Positions 1 through 5,840 of a stretch of DNA of 7,015 nucleotides are shown piece by piece. The stretch is from Candidatus Bathyarchaeota archaeon. Lineage in GTDB: Archaea; Thermoproteota; Bathyarchaeia; TCS64. Below the pieces are notes generated by a model, which had not been told where the DNA came from, did not search any database, and worked only from the letters and a program-made list of their open reading frames with translations. Every line of letters starts with the position of its first letter. Position 1 is the stretch's first letter. The stretch spans positions 1-7,015 of the forward strand of contig VGJH01000069.1 in NCBI GenBank assembly GCA_016867505.1, read 5' to 3'. The position numbers and the translations under genes were made by a program.

Positions 1-1
1 A

Positions 2-184
2 AGAAGTGCGCAGATTGTTTCTGTATCACCCAGTGGAGTACAGCTCATGGATCTTGAAACTTTTGAAACCTTCGATATTTCAATGCCCTCTGATGAAGAT
101 ATTGCTGGAAAAGTTGCTGCTGGTAAAGAAGTTGAATACTGGAAAATATTAGAGCGGTATAAGATTAATAGAGTTAAAAACTAA
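2..184 (+). CDS. eif5A: Translation factor aIF5A, C-terminal part (5' end outside window)
   Basis: Reading frame open from the left edge to TAA at 182-184, giving the last 60 residues of a protein of usually about 130-140. It contains the segment VQLMDLETFETFDISMP followed by an acidic stretch and GKEVEYWKILERYKI, the characteristic end of the C-terminal OB-fold domain of archaeal IF5A. aIF5A binds the ribosome and relieves stalling at difficult peptide bonds such as polyproline; its function depends on a hypusine or deoxyhypusine lysine in the N-terminal domain, which lies outside this window and cannot be checked. The next gene starts 12 bases downstream on the same strand and encodes the enzyme that makes this modification, so the two are probably cotranscribed. 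The identification rests on the C-terminal domain alone but is supported by that neighbour. Confidence 0.9.
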   Translation, partial: RSAQIVSVSPSGVQLMDLETFETFDISMPSDEDIAGKVAAGKEVEYWKILERYKINRVKN

Positions 185-196
185 GGATTGAATATT

Positions 197-1132
197 ATGA
201 AGCGCATCGAACAGATGCGCCTCCGTCCAGGAATGACAGCATCAGAATTAACAGATGCTATGGCAAAAACAGGAGTATTACAAGGTGGCAGGGTCGGTCG
301 CGCAGCTGATATAGTAGCTGAAATGTTCAGTAACCCAGAATATACTGTTTTTATTACTTTATCAGGGCCCTTATGTCATGGTGGTTTAAGAAATCTATTT
401 TCAGATTTAATTAAGGCAGAATATATTAACGCTGTTGTGACTAACGGGGCTAACATTGTAGGTGATCTAATTGAATCAATGGGCCACAAACACTACATTG
501 GTCAAATAAATATTGACGACAATGAACTATATAAAAAAGGAATAAACCGGGCTTATGATATTTATTTTAAGAATGAGACTTTTATAAAATTGGAATCCTT
601 TTTTTATAAAATTCTTGATGATATTCCAGAAGAAAAAAGGATCAACACTGCTATTCATTCACTACTTAGAGAAGTTGGATTAAGAATTAACGATCCTGAT
701 AGTATATTACGTGTTGCAGCTGAAAAAAATACGCCAATCTTCAGCCCAGGGTTTGTCGATTGCATGCTTGGCATACCTATGTGGATATATTCAAAACAAA
801 AACCTCTGAGTTTAAACCCGTTATTGGACTTTAACCTTTTTAGTGATATTGTGTATGAATCCAAAAAATCTGGAGCAATTATTTTGGGTGGCGGGACACC
901 AAAACATCACACTCAATACATGCATACCTTAAAGGAAGGCTTAGATGCAGCTATTCAAATCAGTTCAGCTCAGACAGATGATGGAAGTTTGAGTGGAGCA
1001 CCATTAAAAGAGTCTGTAAGTTGGGGGAAATTGAAAGGTAAAAAAGTGAATATGACTGAAACAATTTTTGGTGAAGTGACATCGTTACTTCCATTAATTA
1101 TTGCGTCTGCATTGGAAAAAATTCATAATTAA
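197..1132 (+). CDS. dys: Deoxyhypusine synthase
   Basis: 311-residue cytoplasmic enzyme that transfers the aminobutyl group of spermidine (NAD-dependent) to one lysine of aIF5A, the first step of hypusine formation. The catalytic lysine is Lys278 in ESVSWGK, with the conserved Trp276 and Glu272. Also visible are the glycine-rich IILGGG (228-233) followed by KHH (236-238, active-site His237), the FSP...D segment (182-188), and TNGAN (82-86) at the NAD-binding position. Residues equivalent to human Glu136/Glu137, Asp243 and Asp316 are replaced (Val-Gly, Ile193, Leu265); some of this may be normal for archaeal members. Start: a TTG at 188 would extend the protein by three residues, but it abuts the AGGA motif at 184-187, whereas ATG at 197 lies 9 bases beyond it, so ATG is preferred. 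It lies 12 bases after aIF5A, an operon of substrate and modifying enzyme. An agmatine- or homospermidine-related activity, known or proposed for some relatives, cannot be excluded. Confidence 0.92.
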   Translation: MKRIEQMRLRPGMTASELTDAMAKTGVLQGGRVGRAADIVAEMFSNPEYTVFITLSGPLCHGGLRNLFSDLIKAEYINAVVTNGANIVGDLIESMGHKHYIGQINIDDNELYKKGINRAYDIYFKNETFIKLESFFYKILDDIPEEKRINTAIHSLLREVGLRINDPDSILRVAAEKNTPIFSPGFVDCMLGIPMWIYSKQKPLSLNPLLDFNLFSDIVYESKKSGAIILGGGTPKHHTQYMHTLKEGLDAAIQISSAQTDDGSLSGAPLKESVSWGKLKGKKVNMTETIFGEVTSLLPLIIASALEKIHN

Positions 1133-1165
1133 TTCATTTATGTCCTTAAGAAAAATCCTAATTCG

Positions 1166-1173
1166 TTAAATAT
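1166..1173 (+). promoter_or_regulatory. Possible TATA box for the PD-(D/E)XK gene
   Basis: TTAAATAT lies about 33 bases before the ATG at 1203. An archaeal TATA box sits about 26 bases before the transcription start, which would put the start near 1196 and give a very short leader. There is no Shine-Dalgarno motif before the ATG, which fits such a transcript. The surrounding DNA is AT-rich throughout, so the match is weak evidence. Confidence 0.35.
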
Positions 1174-1181
1174 TTGTTAAA

Positions 1182-1188
1182 TTTTTTT
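1182..1188 (+). terminator. T-run, possible terminator of the aIF5A-DHS operon
   Basis: Seven consecutive T on the coding strand, 50 bases after the deoxyhypusine synthase stop and with no stem-loop, as expected for archaeal intrinsic termination at oligo-T. It falls just before the next gene and downstream of that gene's possible TATA box, so termination there would have to be incomplete or depend on the upstream transcript. Confidence 0.3.
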
Positions 1189-1202
1189 CATTCAAGATCA
1201 TT

Positions 1203-1754
1203 ATGGTTGAAACCGATCTACATAATTTTTTAAAAATTGTGGGTCAAGCATGGCTATTAACTCATGGCTGTTTTGTTGTTGCTCCTGAAGTATCTGTAAC
1301 AGTATTAGGTCAGAAAAGGCTTCACGCTCTTGATAGTCATTCAATTATTGATGTATGCGGAGTTAGGGAGCAAATAGTTAACGAGAAAAATGGTATACAA
1401 TATTTGGGTAATAATATTTTAGGAATTGAAGTCAAAGTTAGTTTAAATGATTATAAAAATGGTTTCATTTTTTCAGCTTGTAATTATAATTATTTACTTA
1501 CTCCAATGAAGTTGTTATCTCCTAGCATAATTCCTGATGGTGTTGGACTTATAGAGTTTAACAAACATAAATGGCGGTTTGACCTCTCTGAAAATGGTTT
1601 ATTTAAATTACAGGGCTTAAGATTAGTGAAGCCTTCACAACACCATGTTATTCCACAATTTCAAGTCGATAATATTGTATCTTCTCTATTTAGAAGACAT
1701 GTTTCTGATCCTTCCAGTAAAATTATTGAAAAATTAAATGAAATGAAATTATGA
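1203..1754 (+). CDS. PD-(D/E)XK nuclease-fold protein, MmcB-like
   Basis: 183 residues, no signal peptide or membrane segment. The core pattern of the PD-(D/E)XK fold is visible: SIIDV with Asp50, then after a loop LGIEVKVS with Glu76 and Lys78, followed by LNDYKNGF, ACNYNYLLTP and IPDGVGLIEF (109-119). This order (Asp, E-V-K-V-S, a short helix, a CNY-N/W-Y strand, then a P-x-G-x-GL-I-E strand) matches what is known of the MmcB family of DNA-repair-associated proteins, so the three metal-binding and catalytic residues appear intact. The substrate is not evident; DNA repair or a nuclease role is inference from the fold. It stands alone on its strand, 70 bases after deoxyhypusine synthase, with no obvious methylase or other partner in the window, which argues against a standard restriction system. 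Its 3' end overlaps the convergent metE gene by 6 bases. The start is the only ATG near the head of the frame and has no Shine-Dalgarno motif. Confidence 0.7.
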   Translation: MVETDLHNFLKIVGQAWLLTHGCFVVAPEVSVTVLGQKRLHALDSHSIIDVCGVREQIVNEKNGIQYLGNNILGIEVKVSLNDYKNGFIFSACNYNYLLTPMKLLSPSIIPDGVGLIEFNKHKWRFDLSENGLFKLQGLRLVKPSQHHVIPQFQVDNIVSSLFRRHVSDPSSKIIEKLNEMKL

Positions 1755-1764
1755 TACAATTTTT
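1729..1764. terminator. Possible interleaved terminators at the convergent 3' ends
   Basis: The two converging genes overlap at 1749-1754. For the plus transcript, T5 at 1760-1764 follows the TGA by a few bases and lies inside the metE frame. For the minus transcript, T5 (A5 on the plus strand at 1729-1733) followed by further T-rich bases lies inside the end of the nuclease-fold gene. T-runs of this size are common in DNA of this composition, so the call is tentative. Confidence 0.25.
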
Positions 1765-2882
1765 CTAGCTAGTTCTGCTCCTTTAACCATATTTTCTAGT
1801 TTATTATAAGCAATTTCCCAGCTTCTAGTTCTTAGTCCACAATCAGGACTTACCCATGTTCGTTCTTTACCAACAATATTTGCTACATATAGAATTCTAT
1901 CACGAATTACTTCAGGTGAAGCGATCTCATCGGTGTGGACATTTAAGAAACCTGGAGCATATGCACCTTTGTAGCCATTATCTTCAAAATCCCTCAAATC
2001 ATTATATGCTGGTCTATTTTTTCCTACTTGTTTATTATCTCGGTTTGCAAATTCAAGAGAAAGTTGGCTACATTCTTTCAAGTCTGATACATATTTTGCT
2101 AATAATTTGTAGTCACTGAAACAGTTATGAAGGCTAAATGTGCAATCAAAGCCTTTAACTAATCTATTCCATGCTTCAACAAAAAGTTCCATCTCTTCTT
2201 TATTGGGATGTGTAGTAATTGCTGGTTCGTCGATCTGAATCCATTTTGCCCCAGCATCAATTAATTTTTTAAATTCTGGGCGAAGTCCTTCATCAACAAT
2301 ATCAAAAATAAACTCCTTTCGTGCCTTCAATTTGCGTTCCTTAAGATTTTTAATATTAATATTCTTTTTATCATAATATTCATTAAAACTCCATTCAATC
2401 AGGGTATATGGTCCTGTTATTGGTACCTTGAGTTTATTGTTGGCGATTGATTTGATAAAATTAAATTCGTCTATATAGTATGGGTCTTTGTATTTCACTT
2501 TATCAATAACTGCAGCTTTCCTGAAATATCTATAATCAAAACTTTTAATCCACCCACTAAATAGAAAGCCTTCGAGGTTTTTGATAACATGAGCATACAT
2601 TTCTTCACGCCACTGTTCACCGGAATAAACATAGTCTAAGCCAAGTTTTTCAAACATTTTTATTGCGTATAAGGCACTCCACTTTACGATTTCTTGTTTT
2701 TTATTGGATGAAGTTGTTTTAATGAGTTCTTTTAAGGGGTTGGTGTCTATGCTTAATTTTTTTCCCCAATACTCAAGCTCTGAAATATCCTCTTCAGTGA
2801 TTTTAGCTCCACTGTATCCTTTAAGCCTCCAATTATGTTTAGCTAAACTACCAATTTCATAAGTCTGAAATAATTTCTCCAA
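1749..2882 (-). CDS. metE: Cobalamin-independent methionine synthase, catalytic (C-terminal) half
   Basis: 377 residues corresponding to the C-terminal catalytic barrel of MetE, which transfers a methyl group from 5-methyl-tetrahydropteroyl-polyglutamate to homocysteine. All expected zinc ligands are present: His252 and Cys254 in LHNC, Glu277 in LSLEFAN and Cys348 in SPDCGL. Other family marks are EIGSL near the N terminus (9-13), ITGPYTLIEWS (155-165) and WIQIDEPA (214-221), whose Asp218 and Glu219 belong to the homocysteine site. The start is TTG (2882-2880), supported by GGAGG 7 bases upstream and by the family's usual N terminus; the next upstream gene, the MetE N-terminal half, stops only 2 bases before it. 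As last gene of the cupin-metF-metE operon it is probably translated by coupling. Being only the C half it might alternatively act as a 'core' methionine synthase with another methyl donor, but the adjacent N half and MetF favour the folate-type reaction. Confidence 0.88.
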   Translation of the reverse strand: MEKLFQTYEIGSLAKHNWRLKGYSGAKITEEDISELEYWGKKLSIDTNPLKELIKTTSSNKKQEIVKWSALYAIKMFEKLGLDYVYSGEQWREEMYAHVIKNLEGFLFSGWIKSFDYRYFRKAAVIDKVKYKDPYYIDEFNFIKSIANNKLKVPITGPYTLIEWSFNEYYDKKNINIKNLKERKLKARKEFIFDIVDEGLRPEFKKLIDAGAKWIQIDEPAITTHPNKEEMELFVEAWNRLVKGFDCTFSLHNCFSDYKLLAKYVSDLKECSQLSLEFANRDNKQVGKNRPAYNDLRDFEDNGYKGAYAPGFLNVHTDEIASPEVIRDRILYVANIVGKERTWVSPDCGLRTRSWEIAYNKLENMVKGAELARKIVS

Positions 2883-2884
2883 AA

Positions 2885-3841
2885 TTAAGCCTCCTTTAAA
2901 TTTTCAACTGTTTTTTTCATAACTTTGATCTTTTCCTCTGCTTTGTCAAATGTAAGAAAATCCATGTCAGAATTTGGTATAATATATAATTGTTTAACTT
3001 CCACTTCCTTTTGTATTTCTACAATTATTTTTTTCAAATCATGTGGGTCTTCGATTATTGAATTTCGTGCGTTTATTATCCCTAATGCTAGGCCATCATT
3101 CAATGTAATGCCTTTGAAAGCTTCTGGATCAGTATCGTATAGATCTACGCCAATATCATTAACTGCAATACTTCCAGCTAATTTCAGTATTTGAGTAGCG
3201 TCACCAAAGAAGGTATGTAGACAAGTCCTTACCTTAACACCTTCAGTTACTGTCTCGAATATCTTGATGATATCAGTTAACTCCGATCTTTGTGGAGCAG
3301 TTGTCATATACACAAGGGCAGGATCATTTAATTGAATATATTTGAAGCCAATTTTTTCCAGCGTCTTAATTTCTTGGTTTAAAATACTAGCGAATACTTT
3401 CATTAACTCTTTTTTATCTTTATAAAAAGAGTCATGACTCATTGTCGCAAATGTATATGGAGCAGGTAGAGTTACTTTCCAGTTTTTATTTTTAGGTAAA
3501 AACTTTATTTGTGGATCTGAGACTGGTGCCATTATTTTTAATTCATTTTTAATTATTGGCGCTTTGTAGAATGTATTATTATTAAACCATCTAAGCATTG
3601 GACCAGGCTCTACTCCCCCAAGTCTGCTGCTGAATGGTCTAAAAAGATCCTGCCACTTCAGCATACCATCGCTTATGTAATTTATCCCTGTATTTTCTTG
3701 GATTTCAACAACCTTTTTTGTTGCTTCAGTATAAGCAACATCCAGATCTCCTTCTGAAAGCCTCCCTCTATCATATAATCTTGTTTTGGATATGAGTTCT
3801 TGAGTTCTTGGCAATGCCCCAGTTACATACGTTCCTATCAT
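2885..3841 (-). CDS. Methionine synthase MetE, N-terminal half (split gene)
   Basis: 318 residues resembling the N-terminal barrel of fused MetE. Shared features are TGALPRT near the start (7-13), GRLSEGDL (26-33), LRWFNNNTFY (83-92), which matches the W-F-x-T-N-Y-H-Y segment of bacterial MetE, LPAPYTF (125-131), YIQLNDPAL (168-176) and LALGIINARN (251-260). In MetE this domain helps bind the folate substrate and has no zinc. Here the zinc positions are indeed lost: LHTFF has His209 but Phe211 where the catalytic half has Cys254, and Ser291 stands where it has Cys348. It is shorter than the roughly 390-residue bacterial domain. ATG (3841-3839) overlaps the metF stop by four bases (ATGA), with AGAGG 10 bases upstream (3852-3856). 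It probably works as a partner of the next gene product; activity as an independent methyltransferase is unlikely without the zinc ligands. Confidence 0.82.
   Translation of the reverse strand: MIGTYVTGALPRTQELISKTRLYDRGRLSEGDLDVAYTEATKKVVEIQENTGINYISDGMLKWQDLFRPFSSRLGGVEPGPMLRWFNNNTFYKAPIIKNELKIMAPVSDPQIKFLPKNKNWKVTLPAPYTFATMSHDSFYKDKKELMKVFASILNQEIKTLEKIGFKYIQLNDPALVYMTTAPQRSELTDIIKIFETVTEGVKVRTCLHTFFGDATQILKLAGSIAVNDIGVDLYDTDPEAFKGITLNDGLALGIINARNSIIEDPHDLKKIIVEIQKEVEVKQLYIIPNSDMDFLTFDKAEEKIKVMKKTVENLKEA
2890..2894 (-). promoter_or_regulatory. Strong Shine-Dalgarno of the metE C-terminal half
   Basis: GGAGG on the minus strand, 7 bases before the TTG start at 2882. It lies inside the last codons (Lys-Glu-Ala) of the preceding MetE N-terminal gene. 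This site decides the TTG start and suggests that ribosomes finishing the first half re-initiate on the second. Confidence 0.75.
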
Positions 3842-4713
3842 GTTTTTATTTCCTCTACCAATCTCCCACCTAATTCATCGCTACCCATTGGCATAATGTG
3901 GAAGCCAATGCTGTACCCTTTAAGGTTGGACTTTATTTTATCTCTTGTCTCTAATAAATGATTTAATAACGTTTCTTTATAGTTTAATCCCTTCTCCATT
4001 TTTGTAACTATTTCTGGATTAATTGATACACCTGGCATTTGCGTTATTGTTTTAAACTTTTTAATATTAGATGGTGTACAAAATCCAATTTGAATATGCT
4101 TATTGATTGAAATCTCCCTTTTCTCTGCTATTGAAAAGAATTCAATTACTTCGTCAGCATCAAATGTTATCTGAGTAATAAAATAATCAAAACCTGCGTC
4201 AATTTTTTTTATTAATGTCTCATGCTCATTTATTCTATTTAATACAATAGCTCCACCTACTTTAAAATTGGTTGAACCTGCTAATTCTTGTTGAACGCCA
4301 CGTACCTTAGCTATGCCTATATTCAAGCCTTTAATAATTCTGCAAAATTCAATCGCATGGACTTCCCACACTCCTTTGAATCCCTTCTTGTCTTTTGGTA
4401 CATCTCCTGTAATTAGGAAAAGGTTTCTAAATCCTAATAAATGAGCACCCATTGCCTCTGATTGAAGTGCTAGAAGGTTTCTATCTCTACAACTCAAGTT
4501 TGGGATTACTTCGATTTTTAGAATATCTTGTGCAATTTTACCAAATGCAATTGAAGATGCCCTAAGTGTAGCCATTGGATTATCTGTAACCGTGACTGCA
4601 TCAAGATGTTTAGTAAAAGCTTTCACGGTTTCAATATGTGTGCCCTCACTTCCTCGTGGTGGCAACAACTCGTATGTTATAAGATTTTTATTTTTAGTTT
4701 CGAAGAGATACAA
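3838..4713 (-). CDS. metF: 5,10-methylenetetrahydrofolate reductase (MetF family)
   Basis: 291 residues, the usual length of the single-domain FAD-dependent reductase that converts methylene- to methyl-tetrahydrofolate (or the archaeal pterin equivalent), the methyl donor for MetE. Visible signatures: YELLPPRG (14-21) with the conserved Glu15, VTVTDNP (40-46), IPNLSCRDRN (70-79), LFLITGD (98-104) with Asp104 at the position of the catalytic/flavin-contacting Asp in E. coli MetF, a D-A-G-x-x-Y-F-I-T-Q-x-x-F-D segment, and a C-terminal GFHIMPMGS. Start is TTG (4713-4711): the codon before it in frame is TGA and no ATG, GTG or other TTG follows near the conserved start. AGGTGA, matching the archaeal anti-Shine-Dalgarno, directly abuts this TTG, an unusually short spacing. 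It lies 8 bases after the cupin gene and overlaps the next gene by ATGA. The electron donor cannot be read from the sequence. Confidence 0.88.
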   Translation of the reverse strand: MYLFETKNKNLITYELLPPRGSEGTHIETVKAFTKHLDAVTVTDNPMATLRASSIAFGKIAQDILKIEVIPNLSCRDRNLLALQSEAMGAHLLGFRNLFLITGDVPKDKKGFKGVWEVHAIEFCRIIKGLNIGIAKVRGVQQELAGSTNFKVGGAIVLNRINEHETLIKKIDAGFDYFITQITFDADEVIEFFSIAEKREISINKHIQIGFCTPSNIKKFKTITQMPGVSINPEIVTKMEKGLNYKETLLNHLLETRDKIKSNLKGYSIGFHIMPMGSDELGGRLVEEIKT

Positions 4714-4721
4714 TCACCTAT

Positions 4722-5108
4722 CTACCCTTTTTTAATTTTATCTGGTCCAATTCTACTATCAGTATAATCTTTGAACACTGAATCAATATCATCAGCTATA
4801 AAATCTCCATCCCACCACTCGAACGTAATTATGTCATTTTCAGGAATCATGATGTGGGGAATTTTTGCATCCATCTTGAATATTTTTCCCTTTTCTAATT
4901 CTTTTTCGAAAATTTTTCCATTTATTGAAAATAAATACTTCGCTTTACCTGATAATATTATTGTATATTGCTCATTGGGGTGTGAATGGTTTCCTCTGTA
5001 CGAACCTTTTTTTGTCTCAAGTAATGAATGAAATTTTCCTTCAATATTAAAGCCATATCCTTTACCTATATCTTTGAAGGAGCCCCAATCTTTTAATTCT
5101 AAACTCAT
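4722..5108 (-). CDS. Small cupin-domain protein heading the met operon
   Basis: 128 residues, single cupin barrel, no signal peptide. Cupin motif 1 is recognisable as NHSHPNEQYTIILSG (40-54): His41 and His43 are likely metal ligands, with Glu46 and Gln47 at or beside the usual Glu position. Motif 2 is GKIFKMDAKIPH (74-85) with His85, although the usual P-x-G turn is missing. A metal site is therefore plausible. Cupins range from dioxygenases and isomerases to simple ligand sensors, and nothing here fixes the reaction. As first gene of the operon, 8 bases before metF, it probably has a job in methionine or one-carbon metabolism, either enzymatic or regulatory; this rests on position only. The ATG (5108-5106) is preceded by an AAGGATGATG stretch about 8-10 bases upstream. 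The acidic, aromatic C-terminal segment FEWWDGDF (96-103) is distinctive but not one I recognise. Confidence 0.72.
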   Translation of the reverse strand: MSLELKDWGSFKDIGKGYGFNIEGKFHSLLETKKGSYRGNHSHPNEQYTIILSGKAKYLFSINGKIFEKELEKGKIFKMDAKIPHIMIPENDIITFEWWDGDFIADDIDSVFKDYTDSRIGPDKIKKG

Positions 5109-5153
5109 TTAATCATCATCCTTAAGGTGTTTTAGGTTATGATTGTATTCCTG

Positions 5154-5161
5154 TATATATT
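5154..5161 (-). promoter_or_regulatory. Probable TATA box of the met operon
   Basis: On the minus strand the sequence reads AATATATA here, inside the longer CAATATATAC. Transcription would start about 26 bases on, near 5130, leaving a leader of about 20 bases that just holds the Shine-Dalgarno-like AAGGATGATG before the cupin ATG. The good geometry supports it; AT-rich surroundings limit confidence. Confidence 0.45.
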
Positions 5162-5184
5162 GTTTTTTATGAATATTATTCCTA

Positions 5185-5198
5185 AGATAATATTATCT
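5185..5198. promoter_or_regulatory. 14-base perfect palindrome, possible operator
   Basis: AGATAATATTATCT reads the same on both strands. It lies in the 164-base divergent region, upstream of the met operon TATA box and about 45 bases upstream of the TATA box of the HTH-CBS gene, a position where a dimeric HTH protein could act on one or both promoters. In sequence this AT-rich a palindrome of this length is expected about once in 7 kb by chance, so position is the main argument. The rest of 5109-5272 is AT-rich with no ORF. Confidence 0.3.
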
Positions 5199-5240
5199 AT
5201 TATTAAAACGAATAAAATTTTTAAAAAATATCCCGAAAAG

Positions 5241-5248
5241 AATATATG
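5241..5248 (+). promoter_or_regulatory. Probable TATA box of the HTH-CBS regulator gene
   Basis: AATATATG is centred about 28 bases before the ATG at 5273, so transcription would start at or next to the start codon. No Shine-Dalgarno motif precedes that ATG, which agrees with a leaderless messenger. A second AT-rich element, TTAAAAAATAT at 5221-5231, could serve instead with a leader of about 20 bases. Confidence 0.45.
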
Positions 5249-5272
5249 TGACACTGTTCGTGTACTTTCGCG

Positions 5273-5827
5273 ATGTTACCTTCTTTAGATTTAATACCCG
5301 AAAGAAGACGGAAACTGGGGCTAACTCAAAGTCAATTAGCTGAATTGGCTGGTGTTAGTCAATCTTACATCGCTAAACTAGAAGCAGGTAATATCGAACC
5401 CTCTTACATTAAAGTAAAAGCACTTATAGAAGCATTAGACCGACTTGAGCAAAATAAGCAAGTTACTGCTGGAGAATTGATGAATCGTTCTATTGTTAGT
5501 ATCCAAAAATTGACATCAATCCAAGAAGCAATAAGTATAATGAAAAGAACTGGGTTTAGCCAATTACCGGTTTTGGATGGGGATAAACCCGTAGGAAGCG
5601 TGAGTGAAACAACTCTTTTAGAGTATATTATTTCTATGGGAAAAAGTCCAAGCAGTGCAAGGAATGTATCCGAGATCATGGATGAACCATTTCCTCAAGT
5701 TAATGAGGATGCGCCTTTATCTTTATTATCCAATCTACTCAAATTTTATCCAGCAATTTTAGTACAGAAAAAAGGAAATTTAACAGGTATTATTACTAAA
5801 GTTGATTTATTAGGCGTAATTGCATAA
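5273..5827 (+). CDS. XRE-type HTH regulator with two CBS domains
   Basis: 184 residues. Residues 7-58 form a Cro/C1-type helix-turn-helix: LTQSQLAELAG (17-27) is the positioning helix and VSQSYIAKLEAG (28-39) the turn and recognition helix. Two CBS motifs follow, about 66-122 and 131-184, a pair expected to form a nucleotide-binding module. The second ends in GIITKVDLL, with Thr175 and Asp178 matching the G-x-x-T/S-x-x-D ribose-binding pattern; in the first the equivalent is GSVSETT, with Thr114 replacing the Asp. This HTH-CBS architecture is common in archaea and is taken to be a DNA-binding regulator responding to an adenosine-type ligand. It diverges from the cupin-metF-metE operon across 164 bases that hold a palindrome, so control of that operon, and of itself, is plausible. 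S-adenosylmethionine, which some CBS domains bind, would be a logical effector; this is inference. No Shine-Dalgarno motif precedes the ATG. Confidence 0.87.
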   Translation: MLPSLDLIPERRRKLGLTQSQLAELAGVSQSYIAKLEAGNIEPSYIKVKALIEALDRLEQNKQVTAGELMNRSIVSIQKLTSIQEAISIMKRTGFSQLPVLDGDKPVGSVSETTLLEYIISMGKSPSSARNVSEIMDEPFPQVNEDAPLSLLSNLLKFYPAILVQKKGNLTGIITKVDLLGVIA

Positions 5828-5840
5828 AAATTTTTAAATT
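5826..5840. terminator. Bidirectional AT-rich terminator between HTH-CBS and serS
   Basis: The six bases between the two convergent stop codons are part of A5T5 (5826-5835), itself a perfect palindrome, continuing AAATTTT (5836-5842). Each transcript therefore meets a T5 run at or just after its own stop codon, fitting oligo-T termination in archaea from both sides. There is no GC stem. Confidence 0.4.

Noticed and set aside
188..196. TTG at 188 as the start of deoxyhypusine synthase
   Set aside because: It directly abuts the AGGA motif at 184-187, leaving no spacing, while ATG at 197 has about 9 bases. The difference is only three residues and TTG cannot be fully excluded.
1203..1754. Restriction endonuclease of a restriction-modification system
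   Set aside because: The fold fits, but there is no methyltransferase or specificity gene in the window and the motif pattern is closer to MmcB.
1856..2119. Plus-strand open frame of 87 codons inside metE
   Set aside because: It is antisense to a well-supported catalytic domain, has no family features and is an overlap artefact. The same applies to the open frames at 2925-3194, 4771-5031, 5404-5679, 655-864 and 6172-6369.
2885..3841. Second active methionine synthase
   Set aside because: The positions of the zinc-binding Cys residues are Phe211 and Ser291, and the sequence matches the MetE N-terminal domain.
5248..5265. Imperfect inverted repeat GTGACAC-N5-GTGTAC near the predicted start of the HTH-CBS transcript
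   Set aside because: The arms pair only with a one-base bulge and I saw no second copy, so it is too weak to call an operator.
5109..5272. S-adenosylmethionine riboswitch in the met operon leader
   Set aside because: The predicted leader is only about 20 bases and the region is AT-rich without paired GC stems, so there is no room for a riboswitch.
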